64,000 nt of DNA from Mikania micrantha (lineage: Eukaryota > Streptophyta > Magnoliopsida > Asterales > Asteraceae). The notes beneath the pieces were generated by a model that was not told where the DNA came from, did not search any database, and was given only the letters and a program-made list of their open reading frames with translations. Where the stretch lies: assembly GCA_009363875.1 (NCBI GenBank), contig CM018698.1, positions 57,569,067 to 57,633,066 on the forward strand, written 5' to 3'. The position numbers were made by a program, and so were the translations under genes. Shown here piece after piece: positions 37,801 to 48,294 of the stretch. Position 1 is the first letter of the stretch. Every line of letters starts with the position of its first letter.

Positions 37801-40800
37801 GTTTTCTTTCAGAGGTTTGGTGATGATGATTTCATCATTTTATTACTTTATGTTGATGACATGTTGATTGTTGGCAAGAATGCAGATAGAATTTTACAGC
37901 TGAAGAAAGAATTGAGCAAGTCTTTTTCTATGAAAGACTTGGGGCCAGCAAAACAAATTCTGGGCATTCGGATTACTAGAGATAGAGCTTCAAAGAAGTT
38001 ACACATGTCACAAGAGCAATACATTGAAAGGGTGCTTTGCAGATTCAACATGGCCAATGCTAAAGTTGTGAGTTCACCTCTTACTCCCAACTTTAAGCTA
38101 ACTGATAAAGATTATCCTTCTTCTGAGAAAGATGTTGAAGAAATGGATTGTGTTCCATATGCCTCAGCAGTTGGAAGTTTGATGTATGCAATGGTGTGTA
38201 CTAGGCCTGACATTGCCCACGCAGTTGGTGTTGTTAGTCGGTTTCTATCAAATCCGGGTAAGAAGCATTGGGAACCAGTTAAGTGGATTCTTAGATATAT
38301 GCGTGGTACCTCCAAATTGGGTTTATCATTTGGGGATGGGGAGCCAATGCTTGTTGGTTACACAGATTCTGTTATGGCAGGAAATAAAGACAACATGAAA
38401 TCCACTTCTAGATATTTGATGACCTTTGCAGGGGAGTTGTGTCATGGCAATCTAGATTGCAAAAGTGTGTTAATTTGTCTACTACAGAAGCTGAGTATTT
38501 GGCAGCAATAGAGGCATGCAAAGAACTATTGTGGTTGAAAAGATTTTTGCAAGAGCTTGGCTTCATGCAACAACGCTACGTGGTTTTTTGTGACAATCTA
38601 AGTGCTACCCATCTTGCTAAGAACTCTACTTTTCACAAAAAAACAAAACATATTGATGTTAGGTATCATTGGATTAGAGATGCTCTTGAAGACAAGTTGT
38701 TTGAGCTTGATAAAGTTCATACCAATGATGTCACACCCCGAGCGACGGCGGAATGCGTCGGGGCGCGATTTCGAATGCTCAAAAGCTCATGGAGCTATGT
38801 TAAAGTTTTAATATTTAAATCGTCCACATTAATTTAATCAAACAAAAGCATTCAATGTCATTAAATAACATACAAGTGTTCAAAGCAAATTACAAATGAT
38901 ATTCTAAACATTGTTTTAATTAACTAGGCCCTCTAAACCTAATCTATCTCTTCATCATGTGTCTTCAACTTAACCTGTTACATATGTAAAATAAAGGAGT
39001 CAACTATTTGCATAATTGGTGAGCAATTCAAAACAGTTTAATATAATACGTATAAAAAGGATGCAAAACTATTAAACTAAATAGAATAGATTTAAATCAT
39101 ATGTAAATTTTCAAGTAGCACAAAGCAAGAATCCAATCAAATGATCTTACAAAGTTTAAATCAAGACTAGCTAGGTCTTAACTTAAATAATGTAAATCAT
39201 AATGTTTATGTATGTGTATTTTTCACCTTTTTCACACAAGACATAAGTCAATGCGAAGAACGTTGCTACATTCTTAGGCTACTAGATACTGTTTTGTTTT
39301 TGTATGAAACGTCTTCTAACCTAAATCCCACATAGCAATTAGCACATAAGTTCACATAGCCTCTAAATCATGTCTACTAAGCTTAAAGGTTTGCATCATG
39401 TATATGTTTTGACTCTAAGAACATGTTTGTGTATATGACATATGTAACATCCCAAAAAGTTTACAAAAGTAAAAGGGAGTAAGAATTAACTCACTTGTTA
39501 AGCTTTTCTTTGTCCAAGTTTCGTCTTTGTTTTAAGTGAATGAAGCTAGCAACCTTCCCTTAATATGTGTAGCACTGATATTATTTGTCTAAGTTTGTAA
39601 GAATAGTTTAGGAATATTTAACTATTATCATAATTAAATATTCTCACCATTTTATAATAAATATTATAGAGTACATAAATGTTCTATTGATTTATTATAA
39701 GAATCTTTGAATAATGTTTATAAGTGCATCAAGATTGGTTATTAAACCATACCTTAAGATTTATAAGTTAATTTGTTAGAATAATTTATCTAATTAATTA
39801 ATCTAATTTATTTGTATAATTTATTTGTTGTTGTTTTTTTATTAAAAAAGATAAATTGGTTCTGTAAAACGGTTTACAAGTTTTAGAAAAATGACTTATA
39901 TAACTTATAGGTATATATCTGAAGATTAGTTTCAAGAATAATGTTTTTGAGAATGCATGTCTTTATAAAATATAATTAAATTGTAAAACCATCATTGTTT
40001 GAAAATTGTTAGATTTCAATTATTCTTTGTTGTGTTACTAATTAAATTTGTAAGAATATAATCTATAAAGCTCTGATGGGTGATTAAGATTAATATTCTT
40101 ATTTTCTAGAATTAAATTTTATAAAATATCATTTTTATCAATCCAAAACTAATCCTTATAAAGAAAATAAATATGGTTTTTGTTTTCATAAAAGTTTCGA
40201 GATATTTCAGTATAAACATAATATTGTTCCAAAATATATATTATAAAGTAAAAATAATTTTAGATTAACGTCTTATTAGTTTTGTAATTAGATTTTATAG
40301 TTTTAATTGATAAGTATTTAAAATGATATTTCTTTCTGGTCTTTTTTTTTTTCTGAAATAAATCAGATTTTAAGAAACTGAAAGAATTGTTATTTTAAAT
40401 AAAAAAATGAATTTCTTTATAAAACAAATGGCTTAAAAAAAACGGATTAAAAATGAAATAAAAAGTTGGAGCATAGTCTTGAACCCATGCTTGCCCCATA
40501 CTTCAAACGCAGGTATAACCAGTTGCTCTAGCCTACAAATTTTGATCCACCCAAATATTATAAGTCATGCATTGAATAAAGCTTCCCAAACCAGTACTTT
40601 AAGAAACAGAACTCTAGATCCGATCTCAAGCTATTTGACTGAAAACGAGTTCGATTGTATCCCTAACCATGGGGCTATGGTTCGTATATGAAAAACAAAG
40701 AGAATGGTATGGATTTTTTTACCTGCTTTGTTACTGTTTCAAAGGAGTTCGGGTAGAGAACTATGTGTAACCGATCTTGGTTTTGTTTCCGACTTCAAAC

Positions 40801-41706
40801 CGATTGTTTGCTTGTGTTTTGCATCCAGACGAACTTGTGAGGAACCAGGGAACGTATTAGGATAGTTTGATTTGTATTTTACACTGGTTTGAATTGATTT
40901 TTGAGGTCCAGTCGAGGTTGATATGTTTGGAGACTCGATTACGCGTTTAAAGGGATTTAATTCCATAAATAGGCGATTGAAATCAATTTATATGTTAGAA
41001 TCTTTACCTAAATTGTTAAAGATCGAGCCATTTACGGCTAGATGAGCTGGAAAATAAACCTGGGTCGCGAACGGTTTTGCTTGGGTATTCGGGTCGGGTG
41101 GCTAGTCTTATGGGTGGAGAAGGAGAATAACTTTTGGAGTTTGGCAAAAGTAGTCCCTCATAGTTTTGTTCAAATTATCAGCTTCATCAATATCTTTGTT
41201 TTTGGACATATTCAGCACTCCATCTTGTTAAAGTCTGAATGTATTATAAGTTTAAATAATTCTAGTTAATCAAGAAACTATATAGATTAATATTCATATA
41301 TTTTATGAATATTTTTTTTATCGTTATTATTACCACTAAATAATAATAAAGCTTGACATACGTTTTACATGGTTATAAACTTATTATTATTTTTAGCATT
41401 AAAATTTTATTTAAATTATAACTGACATATAGTTGTGTATATATATTAGCTTGTATTATCCTTTTAAAGATTGTAAAAATTTTATGTATATTTATCAAGT
41501 TTAATCATTTTATATGTATATATTAAATACATATATCCCAAAGTTTGCTTTATAGGAATTTGAACACGATTAAAATTATTTGATTTTTGAAACAAACCCT
41601 AGGGATTACAAATGATAACTGTTCCGATATGTTGACTATAGCTTTAGCAAGAGAGAAGTTGAAGGTGTGTTGCTCGATCGCCGGAATGGCGAATTCTTCC
41701 TCATAG
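34868..41706 (+). pseudogene. Copia gag-pol polyprotein, broken and interrupted
   Basis: Segments, in order: gag 34868-35700 with a UBN2-type gag domain and zinc knuckle CYHCGRKWHIVRYC; aspartic protease DSGAT near 35759; GAG-pre-integrase HHCC region (WHKRLGH...CSYC, 36143-36250); integrase core (HSDVCGP, RTDNGGEY) to about 36780; reverse transcriptase 37370-37980 with YVDDM near 37850; RNase H 38300-38723, resuming at 41616 and ending at TAG 41704-41706. Breaks seen: a frame change between the first ATG (34868) and the gag frame at about 34890, a frameshift near 35985, stops at 36508 and 36663, a frameshift near 37485, another near 38445, and the 2.9-kb insertion. It cannot encode a working polyprotein. 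Confidence 0.9.
38729..41610. mobile_element. LTR-like insertion A, 2882 bp, no coding capacity
   Basis: It begins TGTCACACCCCGAGCG and ends AGGGATTACA with an exact 5-bp duplication AATGA (38724-38728 and 41611-41615). TG...CA ends and the 5-bp duplication are those of LTR retrotransposition, but no internal LTR pair, primer site or polyprotein is visible, so a large solo LTR is most likely. It has very AT-rich middle parts (39580-40440). At 40477-40533, minus strand, a tRNA-like stretch has an A box (TAGAGCAACTGG) and B box (GGGTTCAAG). Confidence 0.8.
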
Positions 41707-41709
41707 GCC

Positions 41710-41722
41710 AAAGGTGGAGATT
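41710..41722 (+). other. polypurine tract
   Basis: AAAGGTGGAGATT directly before the 3' LTR, the usual plus-strand priming site. Confidence 0.85.
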
Positions 41723-43054
41723 TGTTGGGCTTAATTTTATTTGGCCCATGAGAAAGTCCACAACACATAGGGTTAAAATGAGATGCTGGTTGTTTTGGGA
41801 AAAAAGAGAGAGATTACAGCAGCCAACAAGAAGAAAAAGGGGAAATAATTTTTCGTCATTTTTGACCTAGTCACGTTTCCTGCTAATTTCCCGTAGTTTC
41901 AACCGTCAGATCGTCTTCATTTTTGGACAGCTTCTTCGTTACATCCAGGGGAGCTTATCCAACGGTGGGTTTTGTTTAATAATGTTCGGAGGTCGGGTTT
42001 TCGAGCCCCTGTTCACAGCAGACGTTTTGTGGTTATTTTCTTCCCTTTTGTCTTTGATTTGTCTCCATATGCTTGATGTTAGTGTTTCCAAGTGTATGAT
42101 GGTTATTGTATGCCTCTAGTATACCTAGAGAAGACTTTGTATTGCTCTAATTTTGGTGATAGTGGATTTGAAGCGGCTCTAGTAGTCCCGTGGTTTTTAC
42201 TCTCATTTTGAGAGGTTTTCCACGCTAAAATTTTGGTGCTCTTTATTGTTTTAGAATTCTCTATTTGTTTGCATCCTCATATGTCACATCCCGAGCCGGC
42301 GGGGTTGGATCGAAGTCCCCGTCGGGCGGAAGGTTCCCGGGGCGCGATAACGTGTGTGATAATCATGATGATCAGATTGTTTACATAGCATCAACGTTAA
42401 GAATAACTAAAGCACAATCAACATTAAACTAGGATTACAAAGTTAAATTACAATATCAATATTCAGTAATTTAACTCGGTAAACCTAACAAAAGATTCAA
42501 TGTTTTCTATCTTGTAATCTGAACAAGACAACCAAAAGTGATTCGTATGATTAACAAAATATGTGCTTCCAAAATCAACTAGGTCCTCTATCTAGGCGGC
42601 GTAGCATGCAATCCAAAGCCTTAGCTTATACATGTTCATCACCTGAGAAAGCACGTAAAAAAACAAAGTCAACACAATGGTTTGTGAGTTCATAAAGTTT
42701 TTAAGTTTAAAATAGCTTTAACAAACCTCTTTCGGTAAAACCTCTTTCGGTAAAACCTTAACCTCATTAACTCCACATGTAATATCCAAATTGGTATGCT
42801 TATATATAGGGCATATGTAGGGTCGAGCTTACCGCCCTCCCAGCCAACATCCCACCACATACTAATCCGCATATGACACTGTTGTTAATAACAATTAAGC
42901 ATTTTACCTACCATTCAACCCATTCCTCATCATAACTTTTGTTTTCTATTTCAAAGTTTACAAGTCTATAGCATTCATGAGTATTAGTTTCAAAGTATGT
43001 TTAACAAGCATCATAGTTTCACACGCACATAGTTTAGCTGTCCCTAATCTCATG

Positions 43055-43575
43055 CGTGAGTACAAGCTCTGCTATAGCAGAAGTTTAGCAATTACGTAGC
43101 TCACGGCTAGATACAAGCTCTGCACTAGCAGAAGTTTAGCCATTACGTATCTCATGAATTAGTTAAGCTTAGTCTAGCAATTACGTGTCTCCTATACAAG
43201 ATACAAGCTCTGCTCTAGCAGAAGTTTAGCAATCACGTATCTCATACATAGACACAAGCCATGCATACACAAACAATCCAACAATTACATATCTCATATA
43301 AGCAGACAAAAGCTCTGCACTAGCAGAAGTTTAGCAATTACATGTCTCTTATATAGATAATAGCTTAGCCTCGTCATGGTTTAGTTTTAATCCATCAATT
43401 ACATACCTCATATAAGCAGACAAAAGCTCTACACTAGCAGAAGTTTAGCGATTACATGTCTCTTATATAGGTAATAGCTTAGCCTCGTTATGGTTTAGTT
43501 TACATGTATCTCAATACATAGGTACAAGCTCTGCACTAGCAGAAGTTTAGCAATTACGTAGCCTATGATTAGATA
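43055..43575. repeat. degenerate tandem repeat in insertion B
   Basis: The core acaagctctgc(a/t)(c/a)tagcagaagtttagc followed by (a/g)att(a)acgta is repeated six times and a weaker copy is present, at starts 43065, 43123, 43203, 43254 (weak), 43307, 43421 and 43522. Spacing varies from about 50 to 115 bases. Confidence 0.8.
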
Positions 43576-44689
43576 CATGCATAATGTTTCATGCGCAAAT
43601 AATAGTTTCAAGCATACAGTTTCAAGCGTCCACATATAGTTTCATAATGAATTCCATAGCATAACATCAAGTCTCCTGTTTAAACATATAGTTTCACAAG
43701 CATAAAGTCTCACGTTAAGCATATAGTTTCATAAGCATCCAACATATGGTTTCAAGCTTCAAGTATAAGCATCTCATTTCAAGTATAAACATCAAGTCTA
43801 AAGTTTAAGTATCTCGTTTCAAACATAAGCATCAAGTTTGTAGAATAAATATCAAGTTTCTAGCTCCTCAAAGTATAATAGATTCCAAGCATAAATCTCA
43901 TTGTAAGCATCATGTTTAAATATATAAGCATTAAATAACATTTCAATCGTTTATTAAAATGTTTAACATGCTTCTCAGTCCCGAAGTAAAACAAATAAAT
44001 TTGAAAAGGGACAAATGAACTCACCTTGTGTCCGTAGTGTTTGACTAAGTAGAATAAGAATGTACGCGCTCTTTGGTTGCACTTGTTATGATGTTCACGC
44101 TCCTGTATTGATTTCATAGTGATTTGTACTTATAAGTATGCATTGTAGTTTGTTTGTGTGTGTGTTGTGTTAATCCTAAGTTGACTAACACTTGCGGTTC
44201 TTGATATTTATCCGGCCCGGGATTCCATAGGCTAAGTAATATTGCGTTACATCTCCTTGTTTGCTTGAAATTCTTTCACTTAATGTTTAACTTACACCTC
44301 AAAGCTTTCTAAATAATATGTTTATTACCATTTCCAACGTTCATGTGTTTGTCCTTTATTTGAAATTCGTTGGGCCAGATAATATGTTAGGTCTCATGGT
44401 TCATGTGGGTCTAGTGTGGTGGTGTGGGCCACCATTGGGCCCAATTGTGTAACGATTTGGGATGGACAAAAGAGGATTGGGCCGCTGAAGCCCAATTGGG
44501 TCGGCTAGGTATAGTGGGCCGAATAACGGTCATGGGCCAAGTCTTTGGGCCGAGTAGTGTGGGGATCAATTTAATTGGATCAAAACAGCTTATTGGGCCA
44601 GCTAGTATGCGCCGGTTGGGTCCTGTTGTTTAGTCGAGATTCATACCAAGCCCAACATCATAACCAGCGAACCCTTGGGGTGAGATAGA

Positions 44690-45250
44690 GGTTCGACCAA
44701 GCTTGGCTCCAGGGTTCGTGACATCTAAACTAGGTTCGTGCATGGCTGCATGCATGGGTTCGCCAGGGACATGGTTCGGCTACTAAGTGCATGAAGGTTC
44801 GCGGCCTGCCATGCTTAGCTCGTAGGGTTCGTGAGACAAAGGGTTCGGCCCGTCAAAAGGCATAGGTTCGCAGAGTTAACCCTTAAGGTTCGGGGCTAGA
44901 TAGCTTCGGCTAAAGGCGCCTGCATGAAGGTTCGCTCCTAGAGGGTTCGACCACACCTGCAAGGGTTCGGCAAACATAAAAGGGTTCGCCGCATAGATGG
45001 GTTCGCAAGGGTGTAGCAAGGCAAGGTTCGTAGGGTTTATGCTTCACAGGTTCGTTGGTTACTGACAGCCAAAGGTTCGTGGATCTCAAGTCGTTGGTTC
45101 GTCAAGTGAGGGTTCGTAGCACATGTAAAGGTTCGGTTGACTTCCAATGGTTCGCTGGTCACCATGGTTCGGGGTACTAGGCTCGTGACAGAACAGCTTC
45201 AGCTAGGGTTCGTGGTCAACCAGAAGGTTCGACTAGCAGTGAGCGAACCC
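44690..45250. repeat. irregularly spaced GGTTCG array in insertion B
   Basis: I count 25 GGTTCG hexamers in about 560 bases, all in the same orientation, spaced 10-40 bases apart, with unrelated sequence between them. It is not a simple tandem repeat. Confidence 0.8.
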
Positions 45251-46764
45251 TGGTTCAGTCACCATCGTCTTCCTCGTCAGGCCTGGACTTCGTAGGGCGT
45301 TCCACGACTGAGTTACTAACTATGGTGTCAACAAGGTCGTAGGGTTCAAGTGAAAGTGGGTAAATAACCGGTTTCTAAGGTGGTGGTCGAATTAGAGATG
45401 TGAAAACCCTATTTTTCAGCACATTCAATGCTTCATACCTCGAAAATAGTCAGATAAAACCTCGAATCTGTTGTACTTCCTTGTAGATCTCGTTGTTAGC
45501 TACGCGTGGACACCAAAATCAAGCGATTTCGTCAAAAATTGCTCAAGTTATGGAGGATTGAAGGTGTAAACCTAGAGAGAGAAAAGATGGACGGTTTGAG
45601 AGTTAGAGAGAGAGAGGGTTTGTGAAGAATGAGAGAAATAGTCTCATTCAAGGTTTATATACCCCGGGGGTGTTCGGGTTCGTTTCGGTTGCTCGGTCCG
45701 CGTCTTCGTCGCGTTTCCGGATCGTTACGCGCTTTCTTCGTAATTTAAATAAAAGGATTATTTTAGGATGTTTAAAATACGATTATCATTGGAAATTATT
45801 TTAAATATCGTTGTATTAAATTATTTACCGAATTATATTATTTTTTACGCGTTTCGTAATTTCTTTCGTAAATTTACGTATTTAATTAAAACAGTTTCTT
45901 TTAATTTATTTTTGATGAGTTTGAAAATTGTAAAACATGAAATGTTTTATTTCCTTAAATTTATGATCGTTCGTATCGTTTTTCGTGTTCGTTTTCGTTT
46001 CGTCAGAACGCGTCGCCATCGCGCGTATTCGTTCGAATCGTCATTCGAACGAACACAACGATGATTTGGCTTTCTGATTCTTGTTCTCTACTTTTCAGTC
46101 ATTAATTCAGAACGTTAAACTCTCAGAATCATTCGTACAGATCGTCACATATACGAATAATTCGTCTGTTTAGCATTCTGTAACAACAACCGTTATGGTT
46201 TTGTTTTGTTTAACCTCACATACGTTTATACACAATAGCATCAAATCAAGTATCCATGTTTTCATTCTGTGTTGTCTGATATGTTTCTGACTGTTAAACC
46301 CTACGGTTTTAATCAGATTTCAGACAATCGTATAATAGTCTAGTATAAAGCATAATGTATCAACAAAATAAGCATAGTTTCACATAATGTGTACCTGGGT
46401 TACTGTACGGTTTACTGTTGCGATTACTGTTCCGGCACGCGTCCGGCACTGATGTTACATCATAGGTTCATTTGAGTTGGGAAAGTTTGGTCAAACGAAG
46501 ATAATTCCGCATTTGTTGTTTACCGTTGTGACCGGGTCGCGTGTTTTTCCCATCAACTTCCACCTCTTTCCATCACCGGCCTCTTTACTCTCCCATTTAC
46601 AAACCACAATTTATAATGATTGTGTTTTTTCGATAGTCTTTGGTCAGTATCAACGTCTTGATAGGTCATGATGTTGCTGCTTTGTATAGTTTTAAAAAAA
46701 GGGCAATGCGATATGAGTGGTGCTTTAAGGACAAAAATTGTTTTCATACCTCTAATGTTTTTGA

Positions 46765-46910
46765 TGGCGTGAAAGGATGGTGGATATGTTAAAATGTGAG
46801 AGAGCGTAAGAAAGACAGATCTAAAATACAAATATGATAAGGACGGTGGAGATTTTAAATGTGATAGAACATAAGAGAGACCGATCTAAAATACAATATG
46901 ATAAGTATAA
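46765..46910. repeat. two-copy tandem repeat of about 72 bp
   Basis: Both copies share aagga(t/c)ggtgga, ttaaa(a)tgtga and agatctaaaatacaa-type blocks (the second reads cgatctaaaatacaa). Confidence 0.7.
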
Positions 46911-47302
46911 GGAAGAGAAAAGTGAGGACTTATTGATTTTAGGGTAATGAGTGAAACTAGACTCTTAAGGTCATTAGTGTTGTAGGCCCAGTTGCTGAGC
47001 TTCGGAGAAGTAAGAGGTGGGCGAGAATTTTTGAAACCCAAAATACATTTTAATTTTTTGAAATGAGGGGATCAGAACCACTATTTTTAACTAAAAATAA
47101 CATTTCGTCCAAAAAATTAACATTACGGACTATAAAAAGAAGGGGACGATCACTCTAGCCCTAATAGTGCTTCGCCCTTGGTTGTAGGAAAATAAAAGTA
47201 AAGCATGTTATAATCCTTTCAAAATTAAATGCATCTCATTAGTCATTAGTCATTACTCATTATCATAAAGATTTTTGACCTTTTATATTTATACTTAAAA
47301 TA

Positions 47303-47755
47303 CTAGTTTAAATCCCGTGTGTTACATGGGTTGAAAAAACTGAAATGATATGTACTTTAGAAAAAACTTTTTTTGAAAAAATTGCTTTTATGAGAACTTA
47401 TTTTTACAAAACTTTCATTTTTCCCAAAACTGCAAATTTAAAATAATTAGTTTTTAAAACCAAATATTTTTTTAGAAAAAATTTCATATTTTGTAAACAT
47501 TTTTAAGTGTGTTTTTTAATATGTAAAAGGTATATAATATTGTTAGTCATTGGATTTATAATTATTTAATAAATTAGAGAATATAATTGTACTTTTCATT
47601 TAATTTTTGAGAGAATAAATGAGAGTATATAATTTTCATTTAATTTGAGAGAGAATAAATTAGAGTATAAAAAAATGACATGTGGCAAAATTGTTTAATA
47701 AATTGACATGTCGCAAAAAGATATTTATTTATTATAATAGTAAGATAAGATAAGA
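47303..47755 (-). mobile_element. Helitron-type element, 453 bp
   Basis: On the minus strand it starts TCTTATCTTAC...ATAATAAATAAATATC after an A and ends CTAG before a T. A CCCATG...CACGGG hairpin-like stretch lies before the end. The left part (ttgccacatgtc) matches the Helitrons at 48588 and 22404. Confidence 0.6.
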
Positions 47756-47959
47756 TTATTAAAGATACGCTCATGTATAATTGTGATATTCTCTCTCTTT
47801 TTATAATATAATGTGACTTTTTTTATATCTTTACGAATTTTTGTATTTTTAATATTTTTTGTATAACGATTTCACTATACTTACCACCATGTTTGTTTTA
47901 CAAATGAATTGATAGCAACAATAATTTTTATGTTACTAATTTAAATGTTGCGAAGTACC

Positions 47960-48190
47960 TTTTTTTTTTTGAATGTCGAATGTCTCAATCGTGTGAACTT
48001 GTTGTTTTCAGACCATGTCACCAAGGTCTAGTTACCTTGACCTCCCATGAGTCTCCACAACCACCTAGGAGGAAACCCCACTGGGAAAACCCCCTGACAC
48101 CCCTCAGACCCCTATTTTGTTACGAGAATGATTTGAACCTAAAACCTCCCATTTGAAAGATTCTTAAGATATCATTTAGGCAATGCCTCA
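47960..48190 (-). mobile_element. SINE-like retroposon, 231 bp
   Basis: On the minus strand it runs from gaggcattgcctaaatgat (possible A box) through GGTTCAAATCA (B box) and a GGGGGTTTTCCCAGTGGGG body to an 11-base A tail. A clear target duplication was not found. Confidence 0.6.
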
Positions 48191-48294
48191 TTTTTTTTAT
48201 AATTCATTAAAACGGAACCTTATATAATTAATAATTCATTAATACATACGACGTCGTTGCAGGCGAATGTCAAAGTAGCTGCATCAGTAAAAGG

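Larger units (their letters stand above)
42282..46459. mobile_element. LTR-like insertion B, 4178 bp, no coding capacity
   Basis: It begins TGTCACATCCCGAGCC and ends ACTGATGTTACA with an exact 5-bp duplication TCATA (42277-42281 and 46460-46464). The first 15 bases and a GGGGCGCGAT block (42339-42348) are shared with insertion A, so the two are related. No polyprotein, primer site or internal LTR pair is seen. Its interior is unusual: a degenerate tandem array (43055-43575), a spaced GGGCC region (44365-44625), a spaced GGTTCG array (44690-45250), a GA-rich stretch followed by TTTATATACC (45650) and a region rich in CGTTT and TTCG (45690-46060). Confidence 0.8.
34178..46555 (+). mobile_element. 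Ty1/Copia retrotransposon carrying two nested insertions
   Basis: The element is bounded by an exact 5-bp duplication ACTTC (34173-34177 and 46556-46560). It has LTRs starting TGTTGGGC and ending CCCATCA, a primer-binding site, gag-pol relics in the Copia order (gag, protease, integrase, reverse transcriptase, RNase H) and a polypurine tract. Two LTR-like elements interrupt it: one in the RNase H part (38729-41610) and one in the 3' LTR (42282-46459). Without them and one copy of each duplication the element is about 5.3 kb, normal for a Copia. It is dead: several frameshifts and stops break the polyprotein. Confidence 0.93.
41723..46555 (+). repeat. 3' LTR of the Copia element, split in two
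   Basis: The first part is 41723-42281 and the last part 46465-46555; the 4.18-kb insertion B lies between. Together they align end to end with the 5' LTR, apart from a 14-bp insertion near 42107. Confidence 0.9.

Noticed and set aside
43055..43575. CRISPR-like array of repeats and spacers
   Set aside because: Plant retroelement context, degenerate repeats, irregular spacing and related spacers. Not CRISPR.
45622..46064. Frames of 60 and 98 codons with Phe and Arg-rich sequence
   Set aside because: They are within insertion B and translate cgttt/ttcg-rich DNA; no domain.
34178..46555. A plant pararetrovirus or retrovirus integrant
   Set aside because: Domain order (integrase before reverse transcriptase), LTRs and primer site are those of a plain Copia retrotransposon; no movement, coat or envelope-like gene.
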